Positions 1 to 10,327 of a stretch of 64,000 nt of DNA are shown in pieces. The stretch is from Myxocyprinus asiaticus. Its lineage: Eukaryota; Chordata; Actinopteri; Cypriniformes; Catostomidae. Position 1 is the first letter of the stretch; every line of letters begins with the position of its first letter. The notes beneath the pieces are model-generated. The model saw nothing but the letters and a program-made list of their open reading frames with translations. It made no database searches and was not told where the DNA came from. The stretch is taken from positions 26,626,880 through 26,690,879 of the forward strand of contig NC_059379.1 in the NCBI RefSeq assembly GCF_019703515.2. Reading direction: 5' to 3'. Made by a program: the position numbers and the translations under genes.

Positions 1-895
1 GCATAAATAGCCAAAAAACTAGCTTTCATTTCTCATCTAATGAAAATTGTGTCTAAAATGTAAGTTACTCAATATTAATGTCTTTCTATTAAACAAAATA
101 TATTTTTCTTCTTTATTGAACTGTTGTTTAAAAGCAAAATCACACAGGCAATCATTCTGTTGTATTGTAGGCCTATATAACATAACAGGTGGTTCTAGGG
201 TCATTGGATATTTGCGGCTTAGCTTCGACCTCTGTACAGTATATGTATGAGGCAATCATATTTTTGATGGAATATTGGAATCTAATACATTTTATTATAA
301 AAGTTTCACTTCTGATCTTTGAGCATATCTACCTTGTTGATCATCAACAAGGTAGATACCCTCAAAGATCAGAAGTTGCATGCTTTTATCATTATGTAGC
401 CTACTTTTAAATGTGATTAATAAAAATACTATTTTTGTCCCTTTAGGCTTTCCATAGTTCAACGCACATTGTGTTTAAATGACAGTTCATAGCCTATTAT
501 TGATTCGGCTGTTTTTTTTTTTTTTTTTTTTTTTTGGTTTAGAAGACAGCAAGCTGTAGATATGATGTATGCTATAGACAGTATATGAAGTATATTTGCT
601 AAATGTATATTATATTACTCTTTCTTTTCAGGGTTATATATCTAAATATTTGATATTAATGCATCTGGAAGTACCAGATTCCAGTATCGCAACAAGACCA
701 GCATTTTAAACGTTGACACACAGCCGCAATGGCAAGTCGCATGTATGTATGTATGTATATATGTACAGTATGTATGTATGTATACAGCATAACAGCACTC
801 TTCCTTGTGATATTGCTTTATCATTTTTAATTCCGAAAATAAAAAAATAAAAAAGGAAAGGAACTTGTCATAGTCTTTAATGAAATATATATATA
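1..895. other. Non-coding flank
   Basis: No gene is seen. The stretch holds a near-perfect palindrome (308-376), a long T run near 512-535 and an ATGT/TA-rich microsatellite near 742-784. It ends at the TA dinucleotide that borders the Tc1-like element. Confidence 0.6.
308..376. repeat. Near-perfect palindrome / hairpin
   Basis: The two 34-bp arms (308-341 and 343-376) are reverse complements with two adjacent mismatches and a single central base at 342. No flanking duplication or protein is visible. It may be a very small foldback element or a replication-derived inversion. Confidence 0.8.
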
Positions 896-1033
896 CAGTT
901 GTGCTCAAAAGTTTGCATACCCTGGCAGAAATTGTGAAATTTTGAAATTAATTTTGAAAATAAGACTGATCATGCAAAAAAACGTCATGGTTACTTGTGT
1001 AACCTCCGTTGCCTGATGGAGGGAACGAGACAT

Positions 1034-1205
1034 TGTGTCGATGTAGTGACACTAGGGGTCACTCTTGGGAGCCCGAGACACCTCTGGTCTTTGATAAAAG
1101 GCCAATGAAAATTGGCGAGTGGTATTTGCATGCCACTCCCCCGGACATATGGGTATAAAAGGAGCTGGTATGCAACCACTCATTCAGGTTTTATGCTGAG
1201 GAGCC
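1034..1205 (+). repeat. DIRS copy 1 inverted terminal repeat (left)
   Basis: It is the reverse complement of 7068-7250 with few mismatches. It contains a TATAAAA box at 1154-1160 pointing into the element, antisense to its genes. Confidence 0.88.
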
Positions 1206-1266
1206 GATATAAGGTCCGGCCATTTCAGCGGGTAGTTCAGCGTTGTGGCAGGAGGGACACAACATC

Positions 1267-1366
1267 TCGTTCCCTCCATCAGGGAACGGAGGTTACACAA
1301 GTAACCATGACCTTCCCTATCTGTCACTCACTCGACGTTGTGTCGATGTAGTGACACTAAGGGTCC
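1267..1366 (-). repeat. DIRS copy 1 internal complementary region
   Basis: Positions 1267-1311 are the reverse complement of the left edge (984-1028), and 1312-1366 are the reverse complement of the right edge (7223-7277). The two edges therefore sit head to head here. In DIRS elements this region templates completion of the ends and forms the circle junction. It lies downstream of the recombinase gene, its usual place. Confidence 0.9.
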
Positions 1367-2121
1367 CTATACGAAACGCCACAATTGGCTGAACTGTGTT
1401 ACGTGATCTGGCGGTGTGTGGTGGGCAGACTACTGTGTGCCTTATAGCCAGCACACCAGGTCGACACGTAACCTCCCCCAACATAGTTATGAGTGTCGAA
1501 CGGCCCTTTGGGGATAAGTCGACTACCCAAAAGATAGAGACAGGCTAACCCAGTCGTGGCCTCTTTTCCCCTTCTTTTTTTCCACTCCCTAAAAAAGAAG
1601 GGGGATTATCTGACTGGGCTGCCAGGTCTAGTCGGGGGGTGTCCCTCCCAAGGGGAAGACACCGCGGAGACCACACCTCGCCCAAAGAGAGGGGGGGATA
1701 TTTAAGTGGAAAAATACGTCACATGGTCTTTCCGACCATGTGGAGAGTCTTCAAGGTAGATCCTACCCAGCGGGGGAGGAGTTACTACAAACATGGAGAC
1801 TGGGGCAGAGGGGCTCTGCCCAAGGAAGAAGCAGTTTGCCAACAGGGAAACAAACTAGCGGAAAATATATATCACATGGGGTTAGGCTTACAGTGAACTG
1901 CCACATGCGGAACACCTACCCCAGAACAGGACTCTTAGTTAGTACGTGTACTGGGCTGGCAGTGAGTCTCTCCGAAAACTCAACTGCCACAGGGCTCGGA
2001 GGAAGTCAACCAGGGAACAAAGTTTGTGAACACTACTGGGAATTAATGGCGCACATCTTCAGCTCAAAAGGAGGTGGAAGGCGCTATGTGCAAGCAATAC
2101 ACCCGGCCAGCTATCCCGGGC

Positions 2122-3095
2122 TTATCCGCTTGTATTGCGTGCCACTACCTGGGATGAAACCGGTTCCACCCGGAGGTTGTAGAACCTTGCAAAGGTGTTG
2201 GGTGTTGCCCAGCCTGCTGCTCTGCAAATGTCTGTTGGAGAGGCACCCCTGGCCAGGGCCCAGGAGGCCACTACACCCCTGGTAGAATGGGCTTGTAGCC
2301 CTACCGGGGGCAGCATGTCCTGGGCATGATATGCCATAGTTATGGCGTCAATGAGCCAGTGGGTGATCCTCTGCTTGGAGACAGCGCCTCTTTTCCGCTG
2401 TGCACCAGAGCAGACAAAGAGCTGCTCAGAGATCCTAAAGCTCTGCGTGCGATCCCAATAGATCCGTAAAGCGCGCACCGGACACAGCAACGACAGGGCT
2501 GGGTCTGCCTCCTCCTGGGGCAGCGCTTGCAGGTTCACCACCTGGTCCCTAAAAGGGGTCGTGGGAACCTTGGGCACATAGCCCGGTCGGGGTCTCAGGA
2601 TCATTTGAGAGTAGCCCGGACCGAACTCCAGGCACGTTTCGCTGACAGAGAATGCTTGCAGGTCTCCTACCCTCTTGATGGAAGTGAGCGCAGTCAGGAG
2701 GGCAGTCTTCAAGGAGAGTGCCTTAAGCTAGGCTCAAAGGGGGCTCTCTGTAGACCCTGAAGAACTACAGAGAGGTCCGATGAGGGAACGAGGCACAGTC
2801 TGGGGGGATTCAGCCTCCTGACGCCTCTTAGGAACCTGATGATCAGGTCGTGCTTCCCTAAGGACTTACCGTCGACTGCGTCATGGTGTGCTGCTATGGT
2901 GGCAACGTACACTTTCAAGGTGGATGGGGACAGTCTCCCTTCCAACCTATCCTGCAGGAAGGAAAGCACTGATCCGACTGCGCATCTCTGGGGGTCTTCC
3001 TGTCGGGAAGAACACCACTTAGCGAACAGACGCCACTTAAAGGCATACAGGCACCTCACAGAGGGGGTCCTAGCCTGAGTGATTGTGTCTACCAC
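2122..3095 (-). pseudogene. DIRS copy 1 tyrosine recombinase (frameshifted)
   Basis: This is a tyrosine recombinase of the phage-integrase fold, which would integrate circular DIRS DNA. An N-terminal SAM-like helical part (3095-2740) is followed by the catalytic part (2712-2122). The catalytic part shows the first Arg in SIKRVGDL (AGG at 2671-2673), the H-x-x-R of HSTRG, and a C-terminal Tyr in FARFYNL. Relative to copy 2 a small deletion near 2710-2735 shifts the frame between the two parts, so no full-length protein is made. The HxxR and Tyr motifs make the family assignment secure. Confidence 0.88.
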
Positions 3096-3384
3096 CGCAG
3101 GTTCCAGGGGCCAGACATGGAGATTCCAGAGGTCTGGTCACGGGTGCCAGATGGTGCCCGTCCCTGAGAAAGAAGATCCTTCCTCAGGGGAAATCGCCGG
3201 GGGGGCTGTCACGAGGAGCATGAGGTCTGAGAACCACGCCTGGGTGGGCCAGTAGGGTGCTGCTCCTCGTCCTCCCTGACATTGCACAGGGTCTGTGCAA
3301 GTAGGCTCACTGGGGGAAACACATATTTGTGCATGCCAGGGGGCCAGCTGTGTGCCAGCACATTTGTGCTGAGGGGGGCCTCTG

Positions 3385-5330
3385 TCAGGGCATACCAGAG
3401 TGGGCAGTGGGGAGGATTCTTGGGAGGCGACCAGGTGCACCTGTGCCTGTCCAAATCGACTCCAAATCAGCTGGACCACCTGAGGGTGGAGTCTCCACTC
3501 TCCCCTGAGGGTAACCTGTCGTGACAGTGCGTCCGCTGTAGTGTTGAGGTTGCCTGGGATGTGAATGGCTCGCAGCAACTTGAAGTGCTGCTGACTCCAG
3601 AGGAGGAGACGGCGGGGTGAGTTGTGACATACAACAAGAGCACAGACCGCCTTGGCGGTTGACATATGCTACCGTTGCCATGTTGTCTGTCTGAACTAAC
3701 ACGTGCTTGCCCTGGATCAACAGCCGAAACCTCCACAGGGCGAGCAGAATTGCCAACAACTCGAGGCAGTTGATGTGCCAATGCAGTCGCGGGCCCGTCC
3801 ACAAGCCGGCGGCTGTGTGCCCATTGCAAACAGTGCCCCAGCCCATTTTGGAGGCATCCGTCATGACCACGACGCGCCTGGATACCAGTTCTAGGGGAAC
3901 ACCTGCCCGTAGAAACGAGAGGTCGGTCCAAGGGCTGAAAAGATGGTGACAGACCGGCGTGATGACCACGCGATGTGTCCCGTGGCACCATGCCCATCTC
4001 GGCACTCGAGTCTGAAGCCAGTGCTGAAGCGGTCTCATATGCATCAATCCGAGCGGGGTGGCCACTGCTGAGGATGCCATATGCCCCAGGAGCCTCTGAA
4101 AAAGTTTCAGTGGAACCGCTGTTTTCTGTTTGAACGCCTTCAAACAGACCAACACTGACTGGGCATGCTCATTCATGAGGCGTGCTGTCAAAGAGACCGA
4201 GTCCAACTCCAAACCGAGAAAAGAGATGCTCTGAACCAAGAGGAGCTTGCTCTTTTTCCGGTTGGCCCGAAGCCGTAGTTGGCTGAGGTGTGAGAGCACC
4301 AAGTCCCGAGAGGATTAGCCAGTCGTCAAGATAGTCGAGAATGCGAAAGCCCACCTCCCTTAGCGGGGCAAGGGCTGCCTCTGCGACCTTCTTGAAGATG
4401 CGAGGAGACAGGGACAGGCCGAAAGGGAGGACCTTGTACTGATATGCCTGATCCTTGAATGCAAACCACAGGAAGGGTCTGTGTCGAGGAAGGATGGAGA
4501 CATGGAAGTACGTGTCCTTCAGGTCTACCGCCGCGAACCAATCTTGATGCTGGACGCTAGCCAGAATGAGTTTTTGTGTCCGCATCTTGAACGGGAGTCT
4601 GTGTAAAGCCTAGTTCAGTACTCACAGGTCCAAAATTGGCCGCAACCTACCGCCTTTTTTTGGTACGATGAAGTAGGGGCTGTAAAACCCCTTCTTCATC
4701 TCAGCTGGAGGGACAGGTTCTATCGCGCCCTTCTGTAGGAGGGTAGCGATCTCCACACAAGGTAGCAGCATTTTCGTCCTTCACCAAGGCGAAGTGGACA
4801 CCGCTGAACCTGTGCGGACGCCCAGTGAACTGAATCGCGTAACCGAGTCGGACGGTCCGGACCAGCCATCGCGGCGGATTGGAAAGCGCAAGCCACGTGT
4901 CCAAGTTCCGTGCAAGGGGGACCAAAGGGACAACGTCGTCAGACGTACCGGCAGGTGGGGCCTTACGGCGGGGCGGAGCTCGAGGTGCCACACCATGTCG
5001 TGGCCGTGCTAAGTCTAAGGACATCGAAGAACTTACCTGGCTCCTTGTGACCATCCCCAGAACGGCCTGGGATGGGGGAGGAAGAGGCTTGTCCTCGTGA
5101 CCCATGGAGACTGTCACATCGGGGGTGGATGTGTGCCACAGCTGGGCACTCAGGGGCGGGAGACCGCCGCTGGAGCACCAAACCTGCCAAATAGAGTGGT
5201 GGACAGTGGTCGTGATGACGGCCGTGCACACCGGATACGTGACCCAGGGAACAAGGAAACCGCTCTTGCTGAAGTCTTGAGTACTGCAGCCACTTGGGTA
5301 TGCAGCGCAATTAAATGCAAAAGGTAACAA
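3385..5330 (-). pseudogene. DIRS copy 1 reverse transcriptase and RNase H (broken)
   Basis: Going down the - strand, 5330-4750 is a DIRS-type region before the RT, 4750-4169 is the RT palm and fingers with the catalytic YLDD box (about 4330-4319), and 4302-3385 is the RNase H. In the RNase H, Asp of MTDAS (about 3858-3856), Glu of NCLEL and Asp of QTDN supply the metal ligands. Two in-frame stops (TGA at 4624-4622 and TAG at 4612-4610) sit where related copies have Arg. A frameshift lies near 4313, and another near 4745. The family is certain from motifs and order; the copy cannot be active. Confidence 0.88.
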
Positions 5331-5605
5331 AAATATGGAGATGTCTGCTTACCAGCTCCAGAGCAGCGGGTTTCGTCGTCCCTGGGTTGCCCATCTCAAG
5401 GGCGCTTTGAAGTCTTTCACGGTTCTGGGCGGCCGCGAGACGGGTGGTATCTGCTTCCTGCGGTGGGCTCCACGCCGGGGCCGGGCCGAAGGGGCGGGCT
5501 GTGGCGGAGCCAGTGCAGTCACCGCAGGGGGACGCCCTTGGCGACGAGTAGACGGGGTGTAGGATCTTGAGCCGCGCCGGGGCAGGATATGCCGGATAGC
5601 CTCGT

Positions 5606-6781
5606 CTACTGCTCCACCGTCGAGAACTGCTGGGCAAAGTCCTTGACGGTGTCACCGAATAGGCCAGCCTGGGAGATGGGGGCAGCAAGGAATCGTGTCC
5701 TGTCGGCCTCACCCATCTCGACCAGGTTGAGCCAAAGTTGGCGCTCCTGGACCACTAATATAGACATCGTCCGCCTGAGAGACCGCACCATGACTTCCGT
5801 CACTCAGAGAGCGAGGTCGGCCACCGAGTGCAGATCCTGCATCAATCCCGGGGCGGAACTACCCACGTGCAGTTCCTTTAGCGCCTTAGTGGACTTCCAG
5901 GAGAGCCATGGCGTGCAGGGCGGAGGCGGCTTGTCCAGCGGCACCGTAGGCCTTGGCCGTCAGAGATGACGTAAACCTACAGGCCTTGGACAGGGGCTTT
6001 GGGCACCCGTGCCAGGTGGCGGCGCTCTGCAGGCATAGGTGCACCATGTGCGCCTTTATCCACTGGGGGATTGCCAAATTGCCCTTGGCCGCGCCACCAT
6101 CGAGGGTAGTGAGGACGGGGAAGCTGAAAAGATTGGGACCGGGCAGTAAGAAGTGCCTCCCATGACCTTGTCAGCTCTTCATGCACTTCTGGGAAGAAAG
6201 GAACGGGGGCGGGGCGTGGCTTTGAGCGGCGCCGCGAGCCCAAGAACCAATCATCGAGCCGCGAGGGTTCAGGGAAGAGCAGAGGGTTCCATTCTAGCTG
6301 ATGCTCATGGCTGCTCGGGAAAGCATGTCGTCATCTCCGCATCAGCCTGTGACTGGGCAATCTTCCCCGAAGGGAGGAGCCCAGCTGAGGCTTCCGCGTC
6401 CGACTGGATGAGCCCGCTCTCCGATGCTGCGCTCGAGAGCTCATCACTTTCGTGGGCTCCGAATAAGAGGTCGAACTCGCCGTGAGACGAGCCAGTGGAC
6501 TCATCCGGGAGCCCGATCGGGGCAGACGAGCGTGCTAGGGAATGGGAGGTCCTCAGGGGGATACCCGGCGGAGGCGGTCCCATTGGGGTCCCCAAATCGC
6601 CCCCAGTGCTAGCCACGCATGTCCTCATACCCGTATGTAAAAGGACCGAGGCGGGGAGCCTCTGGGGTGGCTTGCTTTCTACGAAGGCGAGCCGCAACCG
6701 CATCGTTGCCATGGACATGTCCTCGCGATGAGAACATGACCATCCACGAATGCTGTCTCCGCGTGAGCAGTGCCCAGACAC
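5606..6781 (-). pseudogene. DIRS copy 1 gag-like ORF1 (frameshifted)
   Basis: This is the first, structural ORF of the element. It aligns in pieces (6781-6305, 6243-5977, 6077-5886, 5803-5606) with the much longer open frame of copy 2 (43319-42408 and 42320-42003). Shared blocks include [16 protein letters not shown] and [16 protein letters not shown]. It sits first after the promoter-end ITR. Its role as nucleocapsid-like protein is inferred from position. Confidence 0.75.
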
Positions 6782-7067
6782 GAAAGACAGCGATCGTGAC
6801 CGTCAGAAGGCGAGAGATAATGAGCGCAACAAGGAATAACACACAATCGGAAAGGCATCTGTAAAAAGACACGTCTTTAAAAAGACGTTCCGTGTGTGCC
6901 GCTCTTTTAGAGAAATATACTCTTTTAGAGAAATATACTCTTATTTCTGCAGAAGCACCCAGGGGCATTCTCTGCATTGCACCAGTGCAGAGGGGGGAGA
7001 AGCCGCTGAAATGCGCCATCAGATCCAGCAGAGGTGAATGAACAGTCGTGGGAATTCAGCTCAGTGA

Positions 7068-7250
7068 GCATGACCGTTTGGCTCCGAAGAGAAAATCTGA
7101 ATGAGTGGTTACATACCAGCTCCTTTTATACCTGTATGTCCGGGGGAGTGGCATGCAAATATCACTTGCCAATTTTCATTGGCCTTTTATCAAAGACCAG
7201 AGGTGTCTTGGGCTCCCAAGAGTGACCCCTAGTGTCACTACATCGACACA
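7068..7250 (-). repeat. DIRS copy 1 inverted terminal repeat (right, promoter end)
   Basis: It is the partner of 1034-1205. The TATAAAA box at 7130-7124 reads on the - strand about 340 bp before the gag-like ORF, so this is the probable promoter end for the coding strand. Confidence 0.85.
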
Positions 7251-7623
7251 ACGTCGAGTGAGTGACAGATAGGGAACTGTCTTTTATTTAAGGATAGTGA
7301 TCATATGAAGCCATTTATTATCACATAGTTGTTTGGCTCCTTTTTAAATCATAATGATAACAGAAATCACCCAAATGGCCCTGATCAAAAGTTTACATAC
7401 CCTTGAATGTTTGGCCTTGTTACAGACACACAAGGTGACACACACAGGTTTAAATGGCAATTAAAGGTTAATTTCCCACACCTGCAGCTTTTTAAATTGC
7501 AATTAGTGTCTGTGTATAAACAGTCAATGAGTTTGTTAGCTCTCATGTGGATGCACTGAGCAGGCTAGATATTGAGCTTTGGGGAGCAGATAAGAACTGT
7601 CAAAAGACCTGCATAACAAGGTA

Positions 7624-7887
7624 ATGGAACTTTATAAAGATGGAAAAGGATATAAAAAGATATCCAAAGCCTTGAAAATGCCAGTCAGTACTGTTCAATC
7701 ACTTATTAAGAAGTGAAAAATTCGGGGATCTCTTGATACCAAGCCAAGGTCAGGTAGACCAAGAAAGATTTCAGCCACAACTGCCAGAAGAATTGTTCAG
7801 GATACAAAGAAAAACCCACAGGTAACCTAAGGAGAAATACAGGCTGCTCTGGAAAAAGTCGGTGTGGTTGTTTCAAGGAGCACAATA
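7624..7887 (+). pseudogene. Tc1-like transposase N-terminus, + arm
   Basis: It starts [17 protein letters not shown] and contains the first helix-turn-helix of the paired-like DNA-binding domain, followed by the GRPRKIS linker. An in-frame TGA after LIKK replaces the expected Trp. It mirrors the - strand copy at 8277-8092, giving the element its palindromic form. Confidence 0.8.
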
Positions 7888-7895
7888 CTTGTTGA

Positions 7896-8277
7896 CCCCT
7901 CTCCTAACATAATGCTTATGGTTGTGACCATAAAGCTCTATTTTGGTCTCGTCACTCCAAATTACAGTGTGCCAGAAGCTGTGAGGCGTGTCAAGGTGTT
8001 GTCGGGCATATTGTAACGGGTTTTTTTGTGGCATTGGCTTCTTTCTGGCAACTCGACCATGCAGCTAATTTTTGTTCAAGTATCGTCGTATTGTGCTCCT
8101 TGAAACAACCACACCGTATTTTTCCAGAGCAGCCTGTATTTCTCCTTAGGTTACCTGTGGGTTTTTCTTTGTATCCCGAACAATTCTTCTGGCAGTTGTG
8201 GCTGAAATCTTTCTTGGTCTACCTGACCTTGGCTTGGTATCAAGAGATCCCCGAATTTTCCACTTCTTAATAAGTGA
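7896..8277 (-). pseudogene. Tc1-like transposase fragment, - arm
   Basis: On the - strand this continues from the helix-turn-helix and GRPRKIS linker into the start of the DDE catalytic domain. The motif SDETKIELYGHN (near 7960-7920) contains the first catalytic Asp. The frame is interrupted and the rest of the catalytic domain is missing because the sequence runs into the + arm. Confidence 0.75.
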
Positions 8278-8563
8278 TTGCATATTAAAATTTAATTGCC
8301 ATTTAAACCTGTGTGTGTCATCTTGTGTGTCTGTAACAAGGCCAAACATTCAAGGGTATGTAAACTTTTGATTAGGGCCATTTGGGTGATTTCTGTTACC
8401 ATTATGATTTAAAAAGGAGCCAAACAACTATGCGATAATAAATGGCTTCATATGATCACTATCCTTAAATAAAAGACAGTTTTTTTGCATGATCAGTCAT
8501 ATTTTCAAAATCAATGCCAAAATTTCACAATTTCTGCCAGGGTATGCAAACTTTTGAGCACAA

Positions 8564-8566
<3 letters not shown>

Positions 8567-8621
<55 letters not shown>
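8567..8621. repeat. (TA)n microsatellite
   Basis: A pure TA tract of about 50 bp abuts the right end of the Tc1-like element. Tc1 elements insert at TA. Confidence 0.9.
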
Positions 8622-8624
<3 letters not shown>

Positions 8625-10327
8625 GTTTGGTTTGATTTGCTTGCATTTGATCTGCACTCAATATGATCAATTGGATGTAATTGGTGTCACTGATTCTAAT
8701 TCCCTGGCAATGAGAACAAACAGTCAGAGACATAAAGAATAATGTTATAGTGGAAATTTAAATGGAACAAAACATGCACATAGTTTGGGCTCATATAGTT
8801 GTGCTAAGCTCTTGAGTCATTTAAAACGTTCCATGCTCGAAAAAGTGCCATAAATTTGATATTAACAAAATTAGGTCTGCAAAATATGAAGTGTGACTTT
8901 AAATAATGCACTGTCTGATACGATAAGAACCAATTATTAATCTAGCAATTAGTGGTTCTGACCTTGCAGCAAGGGACAGATGAATTGTGGCACCGTAAAA
9001 TCAAGATCTGATATAATTACAGCATAGAAAGAGATTTCCTTGAGAACTTGACAAAGGATGAAATCAAAGAGGGCCACAGAAAGGAACTCATTTTCCAACC
9101 ACACTGGAAATGTACAAGATCAGCCAGAATAAACTGACACTAGGTCAAATGCTTTGCATGATTCATACACACCTGATATAAGATACATCTATTTTATTGC
9201 CATTTGTTCCCACTGGTGTCCAGTTTGTGTCAAATTGTTATTCCTGCACATGGAACAGGGCATAGCGCCTTCTGACCACTATCCAGTAATGACTGGCTAA
9301 ATGCACAAAAATCCAATATCAGTGCAAGGATAGTGCTATAATGAGTGCTATTTGCCTCTGTTTCATCATCCTTGTTAACTTCAAAAATGGTGCTGTATTT
9401 TTGGACCTGGCAGCATATATAATGACATTCCACTCATAAATGTTTCTGAGAATGCTGCAGGTGCCAATAAACACCTGACATTTCAAATTCAGTAAATTAT
9501 AAGTATTGCAAATAAGGGGTATAATAAATGTGCTTGGCAAAGGATGCAGGCCCTCACTGTTTCCCACATGGTTCAAACCACAAAAATATATAATAAACAT
9601 TTATTTATGATTTTTATGTATTTATTTTATTATCTTAACTAAGATGGTTTTATTTAATAGGTAACACTTTACAATAAGGTTGCATAAGCTAACATTAGTT
9701 GACAATAGTTAAGGTATACTAACAATGAACAATGCTTCTACAGCATTTATTAATCTTTCACAAACTTACTAAAGTAATACACTCATAATACAAATTTTGT
9801 CAAACAGATATACTTTAGATATATAAGACATTTTACCATTAAAAAGTGTATACATTAACATTAGTCAATGCATTAACACACATAACATGACTTTACAATG
9901 AACAAGAGTACATTTATAAATTAACATGTTAACTCTGTACAATAAGGTTGTATTCGTTAACATGATTTAACAGTGAACAATGCTTTTACAGCGTTCATTA
10001 ATCATGGGTAATGTTAATTTCTACATATATTATTACATTTTACATTAAAAGTTATATATGTTAACATTAGTTAATGCAATATGAGCTAACGTACAATGAA
10101 TTGCAATACTTTAATAAATTAACATTAAGACTAAAGAATGGTGTGACAAATCAGTGTCAATTAGTTCATTAGTTAGTGCACAATACTTACTGTATTAACT
10201 AATGTTTATGAATAGAAACTTACCATTAAAATTAACCAAAATTAAAAAATGCTGTAAAGGATTATTGCTTATTTTTTGTACTTGATACCTAATGAAATTA
10301 CCAATGTAGCCATTTAATCTTAATTAA
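8622..10327. other. Non-coding, with a repeat starting AACACTTTACAAT
   Basis: No gene is seen. From about 9663 to 10240 lies a widespread fish-type repeat, rich in TTAACATTAGTTAATG motifs. Relatives occur near 31020, 32500 and 59560-62966. The rest is AT-rich unique-looking DNA. Confidence 0.5.

Larger units (their letters stand above)
984..7277 (-). mobile_element. DIRS1-type tyrosine-recombinase retrotransposon, copy 1
   Basis: This is a 6.3 kb element coding on the - strand in the order gag-like ORF, reverse transcriptase/RNase H, tyrosine recombinase. It has inverted terminal repeats (1034-1205 and 7068-7250) with different outer edges, and an internal complementary region at 1267-1366 that joins the complements of both edges. 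This is the hallmark of the DIRS family. There is no target-site duplication: outside the element the Tc1 sequence continues directly, sharing only AAC at the junction, as expected for recombinase-mediated integration of a circle. All three coding modules carry stops or frameshifts, so the copy is inactive by itself. Confidence 0.93.
896..8566. mobile_element. Palindromic Tc1-like element, host of DIRS copy 1
   Basis: The ends are inverted copies beginning CAGTTGTGCTCAAAAG, next to TA at 894-895. Without the DIRS insert the element is about 1.4 kb and folds back on itself. A + strand arm (896-983 plus 7278-7887) and a - strand arm (8566 back to about 8092) both carry the same transposase N-terminus. 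They flank a unique centre of about 200 bp that encodes the middle of the transposase on the - strand. The right arm has lost about 220 bp. A single-armed relative lies at 44698-45386. It looks like a head-to-head rearranged, non-autonomous Tc1 derivative. Confidence 0.8.

Noticed and set aside
1740..2285. 181-codon + strand ORF and other + strand ORFs in 1.1-6.9 kb and 39-43.5 kb
   Set aside because: Antisense shadows of the DIRS genes, which read on the - strand with family motifs.
8485..8742. ORFs with Tyr-Ile repeats (also 17621-17833, 36698-36886, 51597-51700)
   Set aside because: Translations of (TA)n microsatellites. Only the upstream part of the last one (51824-51732) is a real exon.
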